Part shown: positions 52,115-60,240 of the stretch, in pieces
Numbering within the stretch: the stretch's first letter is position 1
Layout: the number at the start of each line of letters is the position of its first letter
Source: Nocardia flavorosea
Lineage (GTDB): Bacteria > Actinomycetota > Actinomycetes > Mycobacteriales > Mycobacteriaceae
Direction: 5' to 3'
Assembly (NCBI RefSeq): GCF_015477805.1
Contig: NZ_JADLQL010000004.1
Coordinates: 496,001 to 560,000, forward strand
Length of the DNA: 64,000 bases
Notes under the pieces: generated by a model
What the model was told of the DNA's origin: nothing
What the model saw: the letters and a program-made list of their open reading frames with translations, nothing else
The model's database searches: none
Made by a program: the position numbers and the translations under genes

Positions 52115-53479
52115 TCAGATCACCCAGACCAGCAGTACGCCCGCGACCGCGAGAATCGGCAGACCACGGATCAACTGGCGGATCAGGTCGACCGGCAGCG
52201 GCCCGGCACTCGTGATCAGCAGCAGCCCCTCGTACGACAGTGCCGAACGTATCCTGATGCGGTATGCGGCCAGAGCCGCAGCGATCGTGCTGATCGCCGC
52301 GACGGCCGGGCCGGTGGCCAGGACGGTGAGGACAGCCGTGAGACCGAGCGCGGCGGCCGGGACGATGAGCATCGGCCACCGGAGCGCACCGTCACCGGCT
52401 CCCAGGAGCGCGCACAGTGCCGGGTCGCCGCAGATATCGCGCAGGCCCGCACTGAACAGCATCGCAATCCAGAAGGAGCCGCCGAGTCCGGTGAACGCGA
52501 CGAGCAGCGGGGTGCCGATGCCGGTCGCGAACCAGACGGCCGCCACCACCGCCGCGGTGACCGCGTAGGCCGAGGGTCGGCGACGGTGCCGCAGCAGGTC
52601 GGCCCGGAGCAGCGCGGCGGTACGCCCGGCCGGCAGCCGCCGGGTGGGCGACCGGCCGACCCGACGCCACGCCCGTTCCTCCAGAATTCCGGCTAGTACC
52701 GACGGGTCCAAGCTGGTCAGCGCGGTCTGCGCCCCGGAGGTGAGGTCGCTTCCGGCAGCGAGATCCGCGCGGCTGAGGTGCCGGCAGCTCGCGGCTGCCC
52801 ATATCGCCAGCCCCGCCGCCGGAACCGCCGCGACGAGCACGACCGGCCAAGTGGTGAGCGCCGGGACCGTCCACTGAACCGTCGCCGCCACCGTCAGCCC
52901 GAGACCGGCCGATGCGAAGAGCCGGCAAAGCAGCGGAAGTACCGGCCCGGGAAGTCTGCGCGACTGGACGAGTACCGCGACGGCGACGACAACCACTCCG
53001 GCCAGTAAGCCGAGCACCGTCAGCGGCCCCCACTGGTTCGCCCCCGCGATATACGCCGTGAGGCGACCGACAGCAGTACCGCCGGCCGCACCGACGGCGA
53101 GTGCCGCACCGGCCCGGACGCGCAACAACGCGCCCCGATCCACCGGCGTGGACAGCAACCATAGGGCATCGGGAGCGCTCGCACCCACCGGTCCGAACGC
53201 CCGCGCGAGCAACAGGCCACCGCTGACGGCCGCCGCGAACAACGCCCACGCACCGGCGGTCCACCCCGATTCCGCCGTGAACAGGACCGACCCCACGAAG
53301 GTGGCGGGCCGGGTCGCGGCCCACCAGACGACGCCACCGACGACATAGGCACCCAGCACCAGCTGCACCACGGTGCCCATCCGGTTCTCCCGCACGGCAT
53401 GCCTTCGAGTGAATCCGCGCCGCAGCGCATATATTTCGCGCGCGGCCGGAACGACGGGCGAGGTTTGTGTCAGCGCCAC
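52115..53479 (-). CDS. ABC transporter membrane protein (DUF6297-like)
   Basis: 454 residues with about twelve hydrophobic helices and a central soluble loop (SLDPSVLAGILEERAWRRVGRSPTRRLPAG). The arrangement fits permeases of the DUF6297 type found beside a stand-alone ATPase in actinobacteria. Its start overlaps the ATPase stop by 10 nt. Probably an exporter; substrate unknown. Confidence 0.75.
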   Translation of the reverse strand: MALTQTSPVVPAAREIYALRRGFTRRHAVRENRMGTVVQLVLGAYVVGGVVWWAATRPATFVGSVLFTAESGWTAGAWALFAAAVSGGLLLARAFGPVGASAPDALWLLSTPVDRGALLRVRAGAALAVGAAGGTAVGRLTAYIAGANQWGPLTVLGLLAGVVVVAVAVLVQSRRLPGPVLPLLCRLFASAGLGLTVAATVQWTVPALTTWPVVLVAAVPAAGLAIWAAASCRHLSRADLAAGSDLTSGAQTALTSLDPSVLAGILEERAWRRVGRSPTRRLPAGRTAALLRADLLRHRRRPSAYAVTAAVVAAVWFATGIGTPLLVAFTGLGGSFWIAMLFSAGLRDICGDPALCALLGAGDGALRWPMLIVPAAALGLTAVLTVLATGPAVAAISTIAAALAAYRIRIRSALSYEGLLLITSAGPLPVDLIRQLIRGLPILAVAGVLLVWVI

Positions 53480-54105
53480 AGGTCACCGTCCACGACATCG
53501 TCGGCGACCGCCGCCACCAGGTCCGGGTCGTGCGAGACCAGCAGGATCGCGGTACCCGCTTCCTTCTCCGCGGCGAGGGCGCCCGCCAGCCAGGCTCGAC
53601 CCGCACGGTCCAGATGCTGCTCCGGTTCGTCGAGCACCAGCAACCGCCGCGGTCGCACGAACGCCGAGGCCAGCGCCAACCTGCGGCGCTGACCACTGGA
53701 CAGGGTGACCGGCAGCTGGTCGGCCGCGGCGGTCAAGCCGACCTCGGCCAGCGCGCGACTCGCTACCCGATGCAGGTCTGTGGTTCCATGCGCAATCGCG
53801 ACGAGTTGCAGGTGTTCATGCACAGTGAGGTGCGCGAAGGTGGCGTCTTCTCCGCTCACCGCGGCCACGGTTCTCCGGAAATGCGGATCGGCTTCGTCGA
53901 CCTCGTGACCGTCGACGGTGATCCGGCCGGCGTCCAGCCGGTCCCGGCCGAGTACGCAGCGCAACAAGGTCGATTTACCGGCGCCGTTGGCACCGACGAT
54001 CGCACAGCAGCGACCGGCGGCGACAGTGAAGCCGACATCGCGGAAGACGGTCAGGTCACCGAAGCGGCGTTCGGCCGCACAGACCTGCAGAATAGGTTCG
54101 GACAC
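53470..54105 (-). CDS. ABC transporter ATP-binding protein
   Basis: 211 residues from the GTG at 54,105 (RBS GGGAG); the open frame extends upstream but without domain content. Walker A GANGAGKST, signature LSSGQRRRLALA, Walker B LLVLDEPEQHLD and switch VSHDP are all present. Pairs with the overlapping permease. Confidence 0.92.
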   Translation of the reverse strand: MSEPILQVCAAERRFGDLTVFRDVGFTVAAGRCCAIVGANGAGKSTLLRCVLGRDRLDAGRITVDGHEVDEADPHFRRTVAAVSGEDATFAHLTVHEHLQLVAIAHGTTDLHRVASRALAEVGLTAAADQLPVTLSSGQRRRLALASAFVRPRRLLVLDEPEQHLDRAGRAWLAGALAAEKEAGTAILLVSHDPDLVAAVADDVVDGDLWR

Positions 54106-54161
54106 AGGGGTACTCCCGTTTTTCCTCGGACAGATAGACCAGGCGAGGAAGCGGGGACCGC

Positions 54162-54491
54162 TCAGAAAGTGGCAGGCACCACGGTCCCCGCACGGGGACC
54201 GGGAGCTCTGGGCCGCGGCCGGCCGGCCACATCGGGATGGCTGTGCCGGCGGAACGCGCCACGTAACCGCTGCTCCTCGGCGGTCGGCCCGCGCACGGTC
54301 CGGCACTGCCCGAACAGCAGGTCTTCGGCCCGGCACACCACGAGGTAGGCCACGGCGACCGAGACGACAGCGACCAAACCGGCCAGCAACAAGCTGCGCG
54401 TATCGGGCTGAGTGAGCACCGACCCGAACGCGGCACCCCAGACCAGCAGAAAAGCCACCACCCAATTGACGAGGTAGCGGCTGCTGAACAT
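54162..54491 (-). CDS. DUF6412-like small membrane protein
   Basis: 109 residues: two membrane helices (VNWVVAFLLVWGAAFGSVL and LLLAGLVAVVSVAVAYLVV), then a charged tail with FRRHSHPDVAGRPRPRAPG, a pattern of the DUF6412 family. It is the first gene of the ABC operon, 56 nt before the ATPase. Function unknown. Confidence 0.7.
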   Translation of the reverse strand: MFSSRYLVNWVVAFLLVWGAAFGSVLTQPDTRSLLLAGLVAVVSVAVAYLVVCRAEDLLFGQCRTVRGPTAEEQRLRGAFRRHSHPDVAGRPRPRAPGPRAGTVVPATF

Positions 54492-54566
54492 ACCGCCAGA
54501 CTAATCGATGCAGCGGTGAGTCCACTTCACACCGTGGAACCACAACGGCGTTCATCAGACCAGAAA

Positions 54567-54609
54567 GCCTGCTATCGCAAGAGTAGTTCGCCTGCTATCA
54601 CAAGAGTAG
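54567..54609 (-). promoter_or_regulatory. Paired 20-bp direct repeat upstream of the DUF6412-ABC operon
   Basis: Two copies of a 20-mer at 54,567-54,586 and 54,590-54,609 differ at one base (gcctgctatcgcaagagtag and the version with a for g). Each copy is itself an imperfect palindrome. They lie about 76 bp before the first gene on the minus strand, as operators for a dimeric repressor such as a GntR/YtrA-type would; that identity is a guess. Confidence 0.55.
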
Positions 54610-54749
54610 GCGAGCAGACCGGCCTCTCTGTGATCGGTGGACCGGCGCAGACGGGCTAACGCGAAAACTCCGCCGAGCCGCCCGGAATACCACGCTGACC
54701 AGCCTTTTTCTGCTAGCTTTGGGCGCACCTGACCGAAGAGGAGACATCC

Positions 54750-55289
54750 ATGGTGCGGGCCGGCTTCTTCCGTATCGGCATCGGCGCGGCCGTCGCTGCT
54801 TTCGTGCTGGCCGTACTCGCCGCGGTCTTCCCGGCCACGGCCGGCGCGCAGGACGCCGCGCCGGCGATTTCCCTTTCCGCGACGGTTTCGGGAACCACGA
54901 TCGACTACACCGTGACCGGCGTCCCGAACCGGCGCGACACCTTCCCCGTCATCCCCGGCGAATGCACGACCGTCCTGGTGAACACCGCCGTCGCCGCGCC
55001 CGTCCTCGCCCCCGCCGCCGTCGATACGCTCAGCGGCCGCGAACCCGATGCCTTCGCCCTGTTGCAGCGGCTGATCGCCGACGGCGCCGTCACCGCCGGA
55101 CCGCGCGTCCAGTTTTCCGCCGCCGGCCAGGTCACCGGATCGTTCACCGGTATCCCGCGCGGGGTCTATCTGGTCGCCACGGTCTGCAATGTGAGCCCGC
55201 TCAGCGGTGAGTTCCGGCCGGAACTGCTCGATATCGTGCCCGTGGTCGTCACCGATTTGCAGGCCGGTTCGGCGGCCTCCGCCCGGTAA
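54750..55289 (+). CDS. Secreted protein of unknown function
   Basis: 179 residues. A signal peptide (IGAAVAAFVLAVLAAVFPATAGAQD) precedes a mature part rich in beta strands (ISLSATVSGTTIDYTVTGVP, GSFTGIPRGVYLVATVCNV). RBS AGAGGAGA before the ATG. Resembles small actinobacterial exported Ig-like proteins; family not identified. Confidence 0.75.
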   Translation: MVRAGFFRIGIGAAVAAFVLAVLAAVFPATAGAQDAAPAISLSATVSGTTIDYTVTGVPNRRDTFPVIPGECTTVLVNTAVAAPVLAPAAVDTLSGREPDAFALLQRLIADGAVTAGPRVQFSAAGQVTGSFTGIPRGVYLVATVCNVSPLSGEFRPELLDIVPVVVTDLQAGSAASAR

Positions 55290-55406
55290 CCGGTACCGGC
55301 AAGCACGAAACATATTCGCGCGCGCGTTCTTTCCCGAAATCCGTCTCCGGAAATTCGGTTGACCCGCCTGCGATGATAGAAGCATCACGGAGACGAAGCT
55401 CCGCGG

Positions 55407-55476
55407 ATATCCGAGCTGGTGGCAGCGGCCCGGTCTCCAAAACCGACGCCAGCGGGTTCGACTCCTGCCGGATATG
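55407..55476 (+). tRNA. tRNA-Trp-like gene (anticodon CCA) with a shortened D-arm
   Basis: A 7-bp acceptor (atatccg / cggatat), an anticodon stem-loop with loop ctCCAaa, a 5-nt variable region and a T-arm gcggg-ttcgact-cctgc fold as a tRNA. Only 16 nt separate acceptor and anticodon stem instead of about 19, leaving a D-arm of 3-4 bp with a 4-nt loop. CCA is not encoded. It may be functional, minimal, or a mobile-element tRNA. Confidence 0.55.
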
Positions 55477-55526
55477 CGATATCGCCGAAACCTCGGCGAT
55501 GATATTCCGGGTTCGCCCCGGGACAA

Positions 55527-55558
55527 CGCGGTGTGGCGCAGTGGGTAGCGCGGCGGGC
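55527..55558 (+). tRNA. 5' half of an initiator-like tRNA
   Basis: The sequence has an acceptor 5' strand cgcggtg, a D-arm gcgc-agtgggta-gcgc and the start of an anticodon stem gcggg-c, as in tRNA-fMet, then stops. The next tRNA begins 2 nt later. It reads as a tRNA half cut at the anticodon loop. Confidence 0.4.
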
Positions 55559-55560
55559 AT

Positions 55561-55634
55561 GCTCCTGTAGCCCAATCGGCAGAGGCGGCGGTTTCAGGAA
55601 CCGTTGGTTGGGGGTTCGAATCCCTCCAGGAGTA
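55561..55634 (+). tRNA. tRNA with anticodon CAG and a short variable arm
   Basis: Acceptor gctcctg / caggagt (7 bp), D-arm gcc / ggc, anticodon stem gcggt / accgt with loop ttCAGga, T-arm ggggg-ttcgaat-ccctc. CAG would decode leucine CUG, yet the variable region has only 5 nt, whereas bacterial leucine tRNAs have a long variable arm. No CCA is encoded. An unusual tRNA, probably from a mobile-element-type array. Confidence 0.6.
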
Positions 55635-55715
55635 CGGCCGTGATTCGAACACCCGCCCGATAGGTCCGAGTGCGGTGAGAATGGAGCCCACAGCAGAATC
55701 GGGCAAGGGGTGATC

Positions 55716-56486
55716 GTGGCGGACGAGCGGATTGCGAACGCCTATTCGGCGAATGCCGAGTTCTGGATCAGGGTCGTGCGCGAGGACCGCGATCCGTTCC
55801 GGACCCGGCTCACCGATCCGGCGCTACTGGACATGATCGGCGACTGCGCCGGCCAGGTAGTTCTCGACGCAGGTTGCGGCGAAGGGTATTTCGCGCGTGA
55901 ACTGGTGCGACGCGGGGCCCGGCAGGTGCACGGTGTGGACACCTGTCCCGAATTCGTGGTCGCGGCGCGTACGCACCCCGACCACGATCCGGCCGCAACG
56001 ACCTATCGCGTAGCCGATGTCGCCGATCTCCCGCTTGCGGGCGCATCGGTGGATTTGGTGGTGGCGAACCGCCTGCCGCACGGTATCGATGAACCGGGCC
56101 GGCGCTTCCACGAGTTCGCCCGGGTTCTGAAGCCGTCGGGCCGGCTGATCCTGCTCGGTATGCATCCCTGTTTCTATGTGTCCCGCGCCGAACGCGCCGC
56201 ACCGGGCGGGCTGTCGCTGGATTCCTACTTCGGCACACGCACAGTGGAGCAGCGATTCGAGGTGCAAGGTGAGCTTTCCCCCGCGGCATCGGTACAGCAG
56301 TTCTATTCCCTGGAAACCTATTTCGCATTTCTCGCCGACGCCGGCTTCGCGGTCACAGCCCTGCGAGAGCCCCATCCGACCCAGGCAGAGCGAGACAGCG
56401 ATCCGTGGTGGAACAAGAACTTCACCCGGCCGCTGTTCCTACTGCTCGAATGCCGTCCGTACCGCAGTCCCCGCGCCGCTGGATGA
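55716..56486 (+). CDS. Class I SAM-dependent methyltransferase
   Basis: 256 residues from the GTG at 55,716, 5 nt after AAGGGG; a GTG at 55,710 is in frame but overlaps that site. Motif I VVLDAGCGEGYFAREL, a GVDTCPEFVVAAR acidic loop and VADVADLPLAGASVDLVVANR give the Rossmann methyltransferase core. Substrate unknown, likely a small molecule. Confidence 0.88.
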   Translation: MADERIANAYSANAEFWIRVVREDRDPFRTRLTDPALLDMIGDCAGQVVLDAGCGEGYFARELVRRGARQVHGVDTCPEFVVAARTHPDHDPAATTYRVADVADLPLAGASVDLVVANRLPHGIDEPGRRFHEFARVLKPSGRLILLGMHPCFYVSRAERAAPGGLSLDSYFGTRTVEQRFEVQGELSPAASVQQFYSLETYFAFLADAGFAVTALREPHPTQAERDSDPWWNKNFTRPLFLLLECRPYRSPRAAG

Positions 56487-56773
56487 TGATTCTCCTATCC
56501 GCGTACCGCCCCGTCGGCACTCCTTTCGCCACCGCCGACACCAGCTGAAAAGACGACTGACGTAGCTCACCGTTTTCGCCGGACGGATTATGTCGAGCCG
56601 GTGGGTGCAGCGATGTCACTCGGTGCGGTCCAGGCGGTTTGATGCCCTGTGCGGCCACGCACGGGACGCCCGGCTCATACCAGCTGACACTCGAGTAGTT
56701 CTACCGATCCACTGTGATGCTTTCCACGGATTCGCCGCAGTGCAACCGGCGCGATGCTCAACGTATGCACTGG

Positions 56774-57844
56774 ATGAAGCGTGCGATACCGACACATAGA
56801 GCGAAAGCGGTGCGGCGGACGGTCGTGCGCTCCACGGTCGCGGCGGTAGTCGCCTCGGCCACCGTAACGGGGCTCGGCGGTTGCACACTCACCCCGGACC
56901 GTGAGATCGAGGCCCGCGAACTGGCCGAGGCAGTGGAAAAGATGCCCGGGGTCTATCAGGTATTCGATACCTACAGCAACGATTTCACTGCCGGAACTTT
57001 CGTATCGCTCGGCGTGAAGATGCAGAAGGACGCATCCACAGCCCACGCGGAAGCTGTCGCACTACGGATCGCTCACAGTTTCCGGACGGACTTCTCCCGG
57101 CACAGCCGCGATATGCGCCTCCTGGCAGCCGACTGGACATTCGAACACCACACCAGTAAGCGAAACGAGGAAAACTTATCGCCCGAATCCATCACAGCCG
57201 ACCTGCGGACCCTCTGGCAGATCCGCGCAGCGATGCCGACACCGCGACATGTCAGCTGGAAACGGGTATCTTCCAGTGCCGTATTGAGGGTCGGGGACGC
57301 CACCGACGCGGCGGTACTCCACGCCGTCCGTTCCGTACTCGGCGATCGAGCAGTCCGAGTCTTCGCCACCATCAGGGGCGCACCGACGTTTCGACTGACT
57401 GGTCTGCCGCCCGCCGACTCTCCCTCGGGTCTTCGAGCTCGAACCGCCGCCACCCACTGGCAGATCGACTTCCCGTTCGGACCCACTGACGAGGCCCGCG
57501 CCCGTAGCACTGTGGAACGGTCACCATTGAAGGTTGGCAAAGTCACCGTATCCGGCGGATACATCAACGAAATTCAAGTCTATGCAGCTCATTCCACGCA
57601 AGTCCACGCCGACCTTTCCGCTTTCATCGAAAGTAGCGCTGTCACCCCGGCCCACCCGTTCTTTCTGCGATGGAACGATTCCAGCCGACCCGATCCCGAC
57701 CTTTTCTTCGCGGGTTCCGTCCATGTCGCGGGCTGCGATTACGCCGACAATCTCGGTGAGCAGAGCCCGGAGCTTTACTACACGCCAGAGGCGATCACCC
57801 TGCAGAAGCAGTTGCGCAGCGAGTACGACAACTGCCCGAAATGA
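56774..57844 (+). CDS. Putative lipoprotein
   Basis: 356 residues from the ATG at 56,774 (56,765 is an alternative; neither has a clear ribosome-binding site). A long basic N-terminus leads into VVRSTVAAVVASATVTGLGGC, with LGGC a lipobox, so it should be anchored to the outer face of the membrane. The rest is mixed alpha/beta, with no family recognised. Codon use is less GC-extreme than its neighbours. Confidence 0.7.
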   Translation: MKRAIPTHRAKAVRRTVVRSTVAAVVASATVTGLGGCTLTPDREIEARELAEAVEKMPGVYQVFDTYSNDFTAGTFVSLGVKMQKDASTAHAEAVALRIAHSFRTDFSRHSRDMRLLAADWTFEHHTSKRNEENLSPESITADLRTLWQIRAAMPTPRHVSWKRVSSSAVLRVGDATDAAVLHAVRSVLGDRAVRVFATIRGAPTFRLTGLPPADSPSGLRARTAATHWQIDFPFGPTDEARARSTVERSPLKVGKVTVSGGYINEIQVYAAHSTQVHADLSAFIESSAVTPAHPFFLRWNDSSRPDPDLFFAGSVHVAGCDYADNLGEQSPELYYTPEAITLQKQLRSEYDNCPK

Positions 57845-58347
57845 GCTCACGCACAAGAAACCAGCCCGTCGCCGCCGCCGCGTTAACCAGGCAGTGTCTC
57901 GGGCAATCAGCGAGAGGGATCAGGCCGGACATCACAATCCCATTCTGGGGATCACAGCACCGGCCATCAGCGCGCCTATCGTCAAACCTGCGGTCGTCGC
58001 AGCGTACCGGCAACGAAGATGCGTTCTCCGCCGACGCTTCCCGGCGCTACCGTGAATGATGGAGCGATCGAGGTGTCGGCGCCATGGCGATGGTCTGTGC
58101 ACTTCGCACACGCGCTATCGCCAAGCCTGGACCAGGTCATCGGTAGTGCGTCCACGGCTTCAGTGGCAGACAAGGCGGTCATCTCTTGCACGTCCGCCAG
58201 GTGCAGTGGCTGCACGGTCATCTTTGTGGTCTGCCGAAAAGGCCCGACCATGTGTTTGCAGCACAAAGTAAGAAGAAAACTTAGTAAGACTCAATCTTAC
58301 TTTATGTGGGAGCCCGTGCGGACGATGTACCTGGATACCGCTGTCTT
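57845..58347. other. Non-coding, partly AT-rich stretch before the CRISPR remnant
   Basis: No gene with a supported start or product. The last 90 bp (58,255-58,310) are AT-rich for this genome and include a perfect 7-bp hairpin, agtaaga-ctcaa-tcttact, at 58,283-58,301 within a wider inverted repeat aaagtaaga / tcttacttt. It may be a terminator or a scar of an inserted element. Confidence 0.45.
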
Positions 58348-58495
58348 GGGACATCCCCGCGAGCGCGGCGAGCACGCCGAACAGGAAGCCGCCCAGCGCG
58401 CGCAACGGACCATCCCCGCGTGCGCGGGGAGCACCGCCCTACCGTCTTTGGCGAGTTCGGTGATCCGGGCTCATCCCCGCATGCGCGGGGAGCAC
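58348..58495 (-). CRISPR. Short type I-E CRISPR array, three repeats and two spacers
   Basis: Repeats of 28 bp at 58,348-58,375, 58,407-58,434 and 58,468-58,495 share a catccccgc core and end gagcac, and the last two have the palindrome ccccgc-gcgggg typical of actinobacterial type I-E repeats. Spacers are 31 and 33 nt, and the intact pair has a 61-bp period. On the minus strand the repeats read gtgctccccgc, the usual crRNA direction, so the AT-rich segment to the right would be the leader and the worn repeat at 58,348 the distal end. No cas gene is in the window. Confidence 0.75.
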
Positions 58496-58931
58496 ACTTC
58501 CTGACCTGTATGTTCACACGCGGAAGTGGCGTTTTTCATTCATTTTCGGGCTCCAGTAATAAAGATAGTCGTTGACATGTTTCGCATCGTCGTCGGTTGA
58601 TCGCTTCCAAATTACGAGGGATACACAGGGATGGACGGGGCGGGAATGCCACCGGGAAGACCAAGGGGGCTCGTCTTGTGAAGTAGGCATCGCCAGGTCG
58701 ATCAACGATGCGTCGCCGGTGTCTGCCGCCTTGCGGAGGTTGCTCTCTCCGGTACCGCCCACGACATCCGCCCACCGAATCGGTGCGGCACGGAGTGTGG
58801 TCGCGGTCGGTGCGTCGGCGAGATGTTCTGTTCCGCGCGCAGCGGGTATGCCGTTCACCGGCCCCGGCACCAGGGGTTTCCACGACTTCCGTAGCGTTCA
58901 CGACAGGTTCCGCCGAGGAGGAAGGTCGAGT
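58496..58931. other. Non-coding stretch with a probable CRISPR leader
   Basis: The first 100 bp (58,496-58,600) are AT-rich and placed where the leader of the array should be. From 58,600 to 58,931 the DNA returns to high GC; a 118-codon frame on the minus strand (58,514-58,870) has no recognisable product. The hydrolase promoter probably lies near the right end. Confidence 0.4.
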
Positions 58932-59789
58932 GTGACGGAGATCGAGGGCGGGCGAACGGTGCGGGTCGGCGAACGGGATATCTACTGCGCCGAATCCGGT
59001 TCCGGTCCTGTGGTGCTGCTGTTGCACGGGGGCGGCCCGGGGGCGTCCGGTGCGGCGGCGTACGCGCACAACATCGACGCGCTGGCTCGGCGGTTCCGGG
59101 TGATCGTCCCGGATATGCCGGGGTACGGGCGGTCGAGCAAGTATCTCGACCGATCCGATCCGTTCGGCGATCTGGCGGCCGCCATGAGCGGGCTGCTGGA
59201 GACACTCGGGCTACGTAGCGCGCACGTGGTCGGGAATTCCTACGGCGGGGCCGCGGCGTTGCGGATGGCGATGGATTCGCCGGGCAAGGTCGAGCGTCTG
59301 GTTCTGCTCGCTCCGGGTGGTATCGGCACCACCCGGGCGCTGCCGACCGCGGGTTTGCGGGCGCTGCTCGCCTATTACGGCGGTGACGGTCCGAGCCGGG
59401 ACAAGCTCGCCACCTTCATGCGTGAATACCTCGTGCACGACCCGGGCAGCATCACCGACGAGATGATCGACCTCCGCTATCGCGCGAGCCTGGATCCCGA
59501 GGTCGTCGCGAACCCGCCGCTGCGCCGCCCGTCCGGGCCCTCCGCACCGCGCACTCTGCTGCGGATGGACCTCACCCGGGACCCCCGGCTGCGCCGGATC
59601 ACGCATCCGACCTTGGTGATCTGGGGTGCGGAGGATCGGGTGAACCGACCCTCCGGGGCGCAGTTGCTCGCCCGCCGGATGCCGAACTGCGACGTCTACC
59701 TTCCAGCAGCTACCGGGCATTGGGTCCAAGGCGAGCGGCCGGAATTCTTCAACAGCCTGGTAACCACATTCCTCGCCGGACCGTCGTAA
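58932..59789 (+). CDS. HsaD-like meta-cleavage-product hydrolase
   Basis: 285 residues from the GTG at 58,932, with GAGGAGGAAGG upstream. The alpha/beta-hydrolase triad is Ser103 (VGNSYGG), Asp235 (WGAEDRVNR) and His263 (TGHWVQGERPEFFN); the oxyanion segment is LLHGGGPGASG. The last motif and lengths match HsaD/BphD, which hydrolyse the C-C bond in ring-opened products of extradiol cleavage. It would follow the HsaC-like enzyme at 40,654 in a pathway, though the two are 17 kb apart. Confidence 0.85.
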   Translation: MTEIEGGRTVRVGERDIYCAESGSGPVVLLLHGGGPGASGAAAYAHNIDALARRFRVIVPDMPGYGRSSKYLDRSDPFGDLAAAMSGLLETLGLRSAHVVGNSYGGAAALRMAMDSPGKVERLVLLAPGGIGTTRALPTAGLRALLAYYGGDGPSRDKLATFMREYLVHDPGSITDEMIDLRYRASLDPEVVANPPLRRPSGPSAPRTLLRMDLTRDPRLRRITHPTLVIWGAEDRVNRPSGAQLLARRMPNCDVYLPAATGHWVQGERPEFFNSLVTTFLAGPS

Positions 59790-60240
59790 CCGGCACCGAT
59801 TGCCTTCCTCCCACCGTGAACAGCCGGGATTCCTCCTGAACAAAGCAGTTGCCCGGCGGGTTCCTGCTCCACTCGAGGCGGGCCGTCCGGACTTGCCGGT
59901 CGGCCCCGCCGGACCGCGGAAGCGCGGAGATGGGTCGCCACACACAAGCGTTCGACTCCTGACGGACCAGGCTTGCATCGCTACGTTTCCCGGCAGCGGC
60001 ACGCTGGACTCGGCGGCATCCGTTGCCGGTAGCACCGTCGCCGCACCCGGGACCCGATTCCTGTCCGAACCCTGGATCGTACCGATGAGTTTCGGCGTAC
60101 CGGCCGAATTGCGGTTCACTTTCCGCTAATGTCGCGCTGGCCGGGCGAATGTCCGGCGGGGTCCGGGCCGCGGCGCGGCGCCGGTCCCGATATCGGCTCG
60201 GCGGTCGGTGTACCGATCGCTTCGTCCGTAGAGGAGCAGT
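59790..60240. other. Intergenic region without recognised gene
   Basis: About 450 bp between the hydrolase and the acyl-CoA synthetase. Open frames on both strands are by-products of high GC; none has a plausible start with a product. The fadD ribosome-binding site (GAGGAGC) is at its right end. Confidence 0.5.

Noticed and set aside
53470-54555. A 361-residue version of the ABC ATPase
   Set aside because: The upstream part overlaps the DUF6412-like gene in another frame; the GTG at 54,105 has a good ribosome-binding site just before the ABC domain.
57982-58266. A 94-codon minus-strand frame left of the CRISPR remnant
   Set aside because: No recognisable domain, no clear start signal and no link to cas proteins.
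58514-58870. A 118-codon minus-strand frame between the CRISPR remnant and the HsaD-like gene
   Set aside because: Partly acceptable codon use but no start with a ribosome-binding site, and part of it lies in the probable CRISPR leader.
59211-60119. A 302-codon minus-strand frame across the HsaD-like gene and following gap
   Set aside because: It is mostly antisense to a clear hydrolase and has no family features in the intergenic part.
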